From positions 144,416-208,415 of the forward strand of contig NZ_VITN01000005.1 in the NCBI RefSeq assembly GCF_007828045.1: a DNA stretch of 64,000 nt, given 5' to 3'. The translations under genes and the position numbers were made by a program. The stretch comes from Nitrospirillum amazonense (GTDB taxonomy: Bacteria > Pseudomonadota > Alphaproteobacteria > Azospirillales > Azospirillaceae). Below the pieces are notes generated by a model. The model ran no database searches. It saw nothing but the letters and a program-made list of their open reading frames with translations, and had not been told where the DNA came from. Every line of letters starts with the position of its first letter. Position 1 is the first letter of the stretch. Of the stretch, positions 58,646-64,000 are shown one piece after another.

Positions 58646-59074
58646 GGTGCCTGGCCGCCCGAGTCTGGATCGCGCCTCTTTTCATGCCGTGGACGCCCCT
58701 CTCCTCCGCCCCGATGCGCTACACTTGTATTCCCGTTTCCTGATGCACCATCGCCCAATGGCGGCCAACCGTCCTACGCATTTAAATTCGCAAAAATGAA
58801 TTAACAAATTATCCGTTTGCTATATCCTCTCCGCCAAAATGCATAAGAGATGGGCTGTGAACCGATATGCCTGCTCCAGGTCATATTAATATTAACCTGA
58901 GTTGCCCAGCGCGCCGGCAAGCGCCGATTGCATGCGCCCATCGGGCTTGGTCGTGCCCGCTACCACCGGGCTAAACCTCCGCATTCCTCCGCAATCACAT
59001 CCGCACCAGCGCGCAGCCCGCCGCTGGGCCTGTCCTTGACACTGAAATCCATGTTCTCAGGAGCATTCCCCACC
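58646..59074. other. AT-rich upstream region of the giant adhesin gene
   Basis: The 429 bases contain no gene. The stretch 58780-58835 is strongly AT-rich (CATTTAAATTCGCAAAAATG and following), and CATATTAATATTAACCTGA lies around 58881-58900. This contrasts with the GC-rich surroundings and probably marks the promoter region of the adhesin gene. AGGAG at 59059-59063 is its ribosome-binding site. Confidence 0.6.
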
Positions 59075-62000
59075 ATGCGCACCGCCGTCCCGACCCGTTC
59101 CAAGGCCCTGCTGCTCGGCGCCTCCGTCCTGGCGCTCGCCACGTCGTGGCAACACCCGGCGCGGGCTGACATCAACGTTACGGGCACGTCGGCGGCCGTG
59201 ACCATCACCTCGGGCAATCTGGCGAATAGCGGCACCATCAGCAGCAGCACGTTCATCGCGGCGGTCAACGCCTCCGGTTCCGTGGGGACGATCGCCAACA
59301 CCGGCACCATCAAGCTGGCCGGCCCCTATGTCGGGCTGTCCGGCGTTGGTATGACGATCCAGGGTGCGACGATCGCCGGCACCTATCAGCCCGCCACGAT
59401 CGGCCTGCTGAGTAACGGCGCGGGCGCCACCATCCTGGGGGGCGCTTCGGGCGTCCGGATCGACGGCGCCACCATCGGCACCATTGCGAACAGTGGCACC
59501 ATCACGACCTCTCCCTCCTACGGCGCGGGCGCGGCCATCAGCGCCGCCGCCCAGCTCTGGGCTGGCTCGGGCTTGCAGACCGTTACCGTCGGCACGCTGA
59601 CCAACAATGCCGGCGGCGTAATCGGCGGCGGCATCAACTTCGCTGGCAGCACGATCGGCACCCTGGTCAACTCGGGCCAGATCATCGCGCAAAGCGGCTT
59701 TGGCAGCGCCGCGATCACCCTTGGCAGCGCCACACTCTATTCGTCCACGTTCAATGGATCGATCTACACGACACAGTCTATCGTGGCCCTCGGGGGCATC
59801 GGCACCATCATGAACAATGCCGGCGGCACCATCGCCGGGGACATCTTGGTCCGTGGAAGTGGGGCCACAATCGGAATTATCGACAATGCGGGCCTGATCA
59901 CCGGTTCCATCACGGGAACGCAAGCCACGATCGGCAGCCTCCACAATGAGGTCGGTGGCAGCTTGGCGGGTGTCACGCTCACCGGTGGCAGCATCGGCAG
60001 CTTCGTTAACAGCGGCACCATCGCACCGGCCCCCAACAGCTATGTTTACAGCGGTGCCGTCAATCTGGGCGCGAGCAGCGTTTACACCGGGTCCGACACA
60101 ACCGTCGTGCCCAGCAACATCGGCATCATCAACAACCAAGCCGGCGCCACCATCGCCGGGGGCTTGCAGGCCCAGGGCGCAACCATCGGAACGTTCACCA
60201 ACGCCGGCGGCATTGGCGGGGGCGTCAATCTCGGCGCTTACAATAACTTCGGGTCCAACACGACCGTCTTGCCCAGCAGCATCGGTACCATCAACAACCA
60301 AGCCGGCGCCACCATAGCCGGGGGCTTGCAGGCCCAGGGCGCGACCATCGGAACGTTTAACAACGCCGGCGGCATTGGCGGGGGCGTCAATCTCGGCGCT
60401 TACAATAACTTCGGGTTCAACACGACCGTCTTGCCCAGCAGCATCGGTACCATCAACAACCAAGCCGGTGGCACCATTACGGGAGGCTTGGCTGCCGTCG
60501 CATCCTCGATCGGCGCGTTCAACAACGCCGGCTTGATCAGCGGTGGCGTTAACCTGGGTGCCGCGATCCCCTACACCTATTCCAGCAGCGGCACGGGCTA
60601 CACCTATATCTACGGCGCGGTGACCTCCACCATCGGCCAGTTGACCAACGCGGCCGGCGCCACCATCACGGGCGGCAGCGGCCTGACGGCGACCGGCGCC
60701 TCCATCGGCACGCTCACCAACGCTGGCATGATCCAGGGCAGCGTGAATCTCGGCGGAGCCAGCACCTCCACCTTCAGTTCCAATGGGACAACGTACAGCA
60801 GCACGTATTCCAGCGTGGACTCCACCATCGGAACGCTGATCAACAAGGCCAACGCCAGCATCACCGGTGGCGTCTACATCGGCGGCACGGTGGGAACGTT
60901 CGACAATGCAGGCATGATCGGCTCCATCGGCACCTACACTTACAACTCCTATGGCCTAAGCTTTGGCAGCAATTCCAAGGCCACCCTCATCAATAACGAA
61001 ACGGGCGCCACCATCGCCGGTTTTGCTGGTCTGAACTTGAGCGGTACAGACGTTGGTACGCTGAGCAACAGCGGCCTCATTGAGAGCTTGAACAACACCG
61101 CCATCACCGGCGGCCTCAAGTCCTCTTACAACTCGGTGACGTCGAGCTATGCGTATTCGGCTGCGAGTATCGGCACCCTGACCAATGCGGCCGGCGGCAC
61201 CATTCAGGGTTACTACGGTGGCATCCAATATCAAGGCTCCATCGGCACGCTGATCAATGACGGCCTGATCGCCACGGAAAGCGGCAGCGGCGTCTCGATC
61301 GCTGGGAATGGTGCCACGGCGGCGATCGGCACGCTGATCAATGGCGTGCACGGCACCATCAGCAGCCTTTATTACTCGGGCGCCATCGCTGTTTCGGGAG
61401 CCACGATTACGGCTCTGCAGAATGATGGCCTGGTAAGCGGTGGCACCTCTGGCAGCGCCATTCTGGTCTCGGGAAACTCTTTCTACGCATACGATACTGT
61501 TCACGGCACCTACGGAACCACCTATTTCACTGGGCAGATCAATACGATCAGCAACAGTGGGTCTGGCAGCATCACGGGCAGTATCGGTATTAATGTATAC
61601 GGCGACAGCCATGTTGGCACGTTGAGCAACGACGGGCTGATCCAGGGATCAACGGCAGCCGGTATCGCCTTAAATTACAACTACAACAATGGCACCCTAA
61701 CCCCGCATTTGGACACCCTGCTCAACAACAGCGCGGGGACTATTACTGGCAACACCGCCGTGTATATCGAATCCGGCACGTTAGGCACCTTGGTCAACAA
61801 CGGGCTGATCAGCGGCACGCTGGCCGCCATCAACGGACAGAATAACAATTTTTACCTGAGCACGTCGGGCCAGCCTTCGATCAGCACGCTGGTGAACACG
61901 GGCATCATCACAGCAACGGGAACCCTGATTGGCACGGTCACAAGCCAGGGAGCCGCCATCAGCATCACCGGTATCAACCTCGGCACGCTCAGCAACAACG

Positions 62001-64000
62001 GCCTAGTCTCCGGCACTTCAGCCCTGGTAGCGCTTGGTTTCGACCAGGGGACCTACCACACGATCGGTACAATTGGCCTGATCGAGAACTTATCTGACGG
62101 CACGCTGATCGGTACTGGACAGTCAGCCGCTGTATCCTTGCAAACAAATGTCGACACGATCCGCAATGCGGGCCTGATTACGCAGCAGGGCACAGGCACC
62201 GTAGGCGCGGGAATTGCCGTTTCCGGCGGCACCGTGGGGACGCTATGGAACCAAACGGGTGGAACCATCAACGGGACGGGCAGCGCCGTTGAGTTGGAGG
62301 CCGTTATTGACACGCTGGGGAACAGCGGCTTGCTGCAAGGTGGGGTAGCTGGAATTCGCTTACCAAGCGTTGCTATAAGTATCTTCTCACAAACAGCATC
62401 GGCCCAAACCAGTAGCATAGGAGCCATGAGCAACACCGGCACCATCGCTGGTGGCGTGAACGGAATCGATAGCGCAGGCCAAATTGGCGTCCTGACCAAT
62501 GGTGGCTCCATCATGGGCAGCACAGGTGCCGGTATCTCCAATGTCGGCAGCGTGTACAATCTTTCCATCACCGAGGGCTATTTCCCCATCTTCAACGGGG
62601 GAACGACAATTACCCGCACGGTGTCCAGCGCGGGCGGCACCATCGGTACGCTGGCCAATAGCGGCACAATTGCAGGAGGCCAGAGCGGTATCGTGAATGG
62701 CCTATCCTCGGCAATCCAGACGGTAACCACATCCATACAGGCCTATCAGTCCGCCACCACGGTGATCGGTACCACCGGCCCCATCGGCGGCACCATTGGC
62801 ACCCTGATGAACAGCGGGACCATCCGGGGCGTGGCCGGGGCCGGCATCGACAACGGCGCCGCCACTGCGGTCATCGGCACCATCGTCAATAGCGGGCTGG
62901 TCCAAGGCGGCCAGACGGGCCTCATCAACGCCGGCACCATCGGCACCCTGACCAACAGCGGCACCATCACCGGCGCCGTGGCGGCCATCCGTGACAGCGG
63001 CACGCTGGGACCGGTCACCAACACCGGCGTCATCGCCGGCGATATCGTCCACACCGCCGCGTCCGACCTGTCCATCACCGGCGGCAGCGGCACCACGTTC
63101 GGCACCCTGACGGGCGTCAACGGCGCCCGCGGCACCCTGTCCAGCACGGCCGGCAATGTGACGCTGGCTGGCAATCTGGTGCTGAGCGACAGCGTCAGCA
63201 TCGCCGGCCACACCCTGGTGGAGAATGGCGGCAGTCTGGTGCTGACAGCCCCCACCACCATCACCGGCAATTATGCCCAGACGGGCGGCACGCTGACGGC
63301 CATGGCGGTCGGCGGCACCGTGGGCGGCCTGCAGGTCAGCGGCAGCGCCGGCATCAGCGGTGCCACCGTGGTGCTGACCTCGCAATACGCCTACGGCCTG
63401 ACCAGCGGCGCTAGCTACACCATCGTGGCGGCCGGCGACGCCGCCTCCAGCTATGCCAGTGTGACCGCACTGGCCCCGGGCTACAATTCCACCACCGTCA
63501 CCAGCACGGTGGTCGGCGGCCAGACCGACCTGATCGTCAGCGTGGGCAACAGCAGCCTGTCGGCCGGCGGTACGGCCACTATCGCCGGCGGCGCCGGGGC
63601 CCTGGACCAGATGACGGGCGGCGCCCTGGCCATCACCGGCGGCACGCCCACGGTGGGGTCCATTGCCGGCGGCACGTTGACCCAGACCAGCGGGTCCGCC
63701 AGCCTGGGCACCGTCTCGGGCGGCACTATCGCCCTGGGCGGCGGCAGCGCCACCCTAGGCACCATCGCCGGCGGCACCCTGACCCAGACCAGCGGTTCGG
63801 CCAGCCTGGGCACCGTCTCGGGCGGCACCATCGCGCTGGCTGGCGGCAGTGCCGCCCTGGGCACCATCGCCGGCGGCACCCTGACCCAGACCAGCGGTTC
63901 GGCCAGCCTGGGCACCGTCTCGGGCGGCACTATCGCCCTGGGCGGCGGCAGCGCCACCCTAGGCACCATCGCCGGCGGCACCCTGACCCAGACCAGCGGG
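59075..64000 (+). CDS. Giant repetitive autotransporter/adhesin-like protein (partial, runs off the window)
   Basis: The reading frame is open from the ATG at 59075 to the window end: 1,642 codons with no stop. A signal peptide (MRTAVPTRSKALLLGASVLA, cleavage after ARA near residue 34) is followed by Gly/Thr/Ser/Ile/Asn-rich repeats. The unit is variations of TIGTLxNxGxIxG, as expected of a beta-helix passenger domain. Two near-identical 54-residue units sit at 60131-60454, and 34-residue units start at 63674. No cysteine was noticed. A C-terminal beta-barrel would lie beyond the window, so type V secretion is inferred. An in-frame ATG at 59051 is possible, but AGGAG favours 59075. Confidence 0.85.
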   Translation, partial: MRTAVPTRSKALLLGASVLALATSWQHPARADINVTGTSAAVTITSGNLANSGTISSSTFIAAVNASGSVGTIANTGTIKLAGPYVGLSGVGMTIQGATIAGTYQPATIGLLSNGAGATILGGASGVRIDGATIGTIANSGTITTSPSYGAGAAISAAAQLWAGSGLQTVTVGTLTNNAGGVIGGGINFAGSTIGTLVNSGQIIAQSGFGSAAITLGSATLYSSTFNGSIYTTQSIVALGGIGTIMNNAGGTIAGDILVRGSGATIGIIDNAGLITGSITGTQATIGSLHNEVGGSLAGVTLTGGSIGSFVNSGTIAPAPNSYVYSGAVNLGASSVYTGSDTTVVPSNIGIINNQAGATIAGGLQAQGATIGTFTNAGGIGGGVNLGAYNNFGSNTTVLPSSIGTINNQAGATIAGGLQAQGATIGTFNNAGGIGGGVNLGAYNNFGFNTTVLPSSIGTINNQAGGTITGGLAAVASSIGAFNNAGLISGGVNLGAAIPYTYSSSGTGYTYIYGAVTSTIGQLTNAAGATITGGSGLTATGASIGTLTNAGMIQGSVNLGGASTSTFSSNGTTYSSTYSSVDSTIGTLINKANASITGGVYIGGTVGTFDNAGMIGSIGTYTYNSYGLSFGSNSKATLINNETGATIAGFAGLNLSGTDVGTLSNSGLIESLNNTAITGGLKSSYNSVTSSYAYSAASIGTLTNAAGGTIQGYYGGIQYQGSIGTLINDGLIATESGSGVSIAGNGATAAIGTLINGVHGTISSLYYSGAIAVSGATITALQNDGLVSGGTSGSAILVSGNSFYAYDTVHGTYGTTYFTGQINTISNSGSGSITGSIGINVYGDSHVGTLSNDGLIQGSTAAGIALNYNYNNGTLTPHLDTLLNNSAGTITGNTAVYIESGTLGTLVNNGLISGTLAAINGQNNNFYLSTSGQPSISTLVNTGIITATGTLIGTVTSQGAAISITGINLGTLSNNGLVSGTSALVALGFDQGTYHTIGTIGLIENLSDGTLIGTGQSAAVSLQTNVDTIRNAGLITQQGTGTVGAGIAVSGGTVGTLWNQTGGTINGTGSAVELEAVIDTLGNSGLLQGGVAGIRLPSVAISIFSQTASAQTSSIGAMSNTGTIAGGVNGIDSAGQIGVLTNGGSIMGSTGAGISNVGSVYNLSITEGYFPIFNGGTTITRTVSSAGGTIGTLANSGTIAGGQSGIVNGLSSAIQTVTTSIQAYQSATTVIGTTGPIGGTIGTLMNSGTIRGVAGAGIDNGAATAVIGTIVNSGLVQGGQTGLINAGTIGTLTNSGTITGAVAAIRDSGTLGPVTNTGVIAGDIVHTAASDLSITGGSGTTFGTLTGVNGARGTLSSTAGNVTLAGNLVLSDSVSIAGHTLVENGGSLVLTAPTTITGNYAQTGGTLTAMAVGGTVGGLQVSGSAGISGATVVLTSQYAYGLTSGASYTIVAAGDAASSYASVTALAPGYNSTTVTSTVVGGQTDLIVSVGNSSLSAGGTATIAGGAGALDQMTGGALAITGGTPTVGSIAGGTLTQTSGSASLGTVSGGTIALGGGSATLGTIAGGTLTQTSGSASLGTVSGGTIALAGGSAALGTIAGGTLTQTSGSASLGTVSGGTIALGGGSATLGTIAGGTLTQTSG
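60131..60454 (+). repeat. Two near-identical 162-bp repeats inside the adhesin gene
   Basis: Copies begin at 60131 and 60293 (AACAACCAAGCCGGCGCCAC) and differ at only a handful of positions. A third copy starting at 60455 diverges after about 20 bases. Each unit encodes 54 residues, so copy-number change would keep the frame. Confidence 0.9.
63674..64000 (+). repeat. 102-bp tandem repeats at the end of the window
   Basis: Units start at 63674, 63776, 63878 and 63980, exactly 102 bp apart, and encode a 34-residue element with TLTQTSGSASLGTVSGGTIA. Copies are almost identical and alternate slightly (ALGGGSAT versus ALAGGSAA). The array continues past the window edge. Confidence 0.93.

Noticed and set aside
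59057..60463. A 468-codon leftward frame opposite the start of the adhesin gene, rich in Asp/Gly/Ala
   Set aside because: It looks repeat-like only because the sense strand is repetitive. The sense frame has a signal peptide, a ribosome-binding site and no stop to the window end.
60131..64000. CRISPR-like regular repeats
   Set aside because: The repeats are contiguous, in-frame and protein-coding, with no unique spacers.

Overview
This is a GC-rich, gene-dense chromosomal window from an alphaproteobacterium. The best lineage evidence is a circularly permuted two-piece tmRNA gene with tag ANDNSAPALRMAA, sitting next to an alphaproteobacterial SspB ClpXP adaptor. An ETF:ubiquinone oxidoreductase, an ELM1-family protein and a split glycine decarboxylase (gcvPA/gcvPB) behind a glycine riboswitch fit that. 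Rhodospirillales, perhaps Azospirillaceae, is my inference; no rRNA is present to settle it.

Layout. 0.5-8 kb: tRNA-Gln, a Sel1/peptidoglycan-binding protein, a TPR protein with ispE, ETF-QO, a family-4-like uracil-DNA glycosylase and an MT-A70 methyltransferase. 8-16 kb: a reverse transsulfuration pair, folA coupled to an EpmC-like HExxH protein, a broken HepT/MntA toxin-antitoxin locus, a serine hydrolase and thyA. 16-18 kb: ssrA, sspB, a TfoX-domain gene and a BrnT/BrnA locus whose toxin is frameshifted. 18-23 kb: rpoD, dnaG and yqeY, all leftward. 23-30 kb: carA, two small unknown genes, carB and greA. 30-35.6 kb: an Lrp regulator, an ELM1-like protein, a 2OG-Fe(II) oxygenase, a 647-residue unknown protein and a DUF1778/GNAT toxin-antitoxin pair. 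35.7-42 kb: DsbD, thioredoxin reductase, a LysR regulator, a string of hairpins ending in a terminator (candidate small RNA), a PAS_5-like protein and a PIN/RHH toxin-antitoxin pair. 42-49.6 kb: an aminotransferase, the riboswitch-gcvT-gcvH-gcvPA-gcvPB operon and a lipoprotein. 49.8-58.6 kb: ispH, ogt, a methyltransferase, a Psp cluster, thrB-rnhA, peroxiredoxin, YqgE, DUF3108 and Nudix genes. 59.1 kb to the window end: the first 1,642 codons of a giant repetitive autotransporter/adhesin-like protein that stays open past the edge.

Most of the window is housekeeping: DNA replication, transcription, nucleotide and one-carbon metabolism (folA, thyA and gcv), redox, and isoprenoid steps (ispE, ispH). 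The accessory material is four toxin-antitoxin loci within 30 kb, two with broken toxins, a 3.2-kb Psp/methyltransferase insert between ispH and thrB, and the giant surface protein. The most interesting leads are the two independently broken toxins, the EpmC-like protein, the candidate RNA at 40.37-40.51 kb, the ELM1/oxygenase/647-residue locus and the adhesin with near-identical internal DNA repeats.
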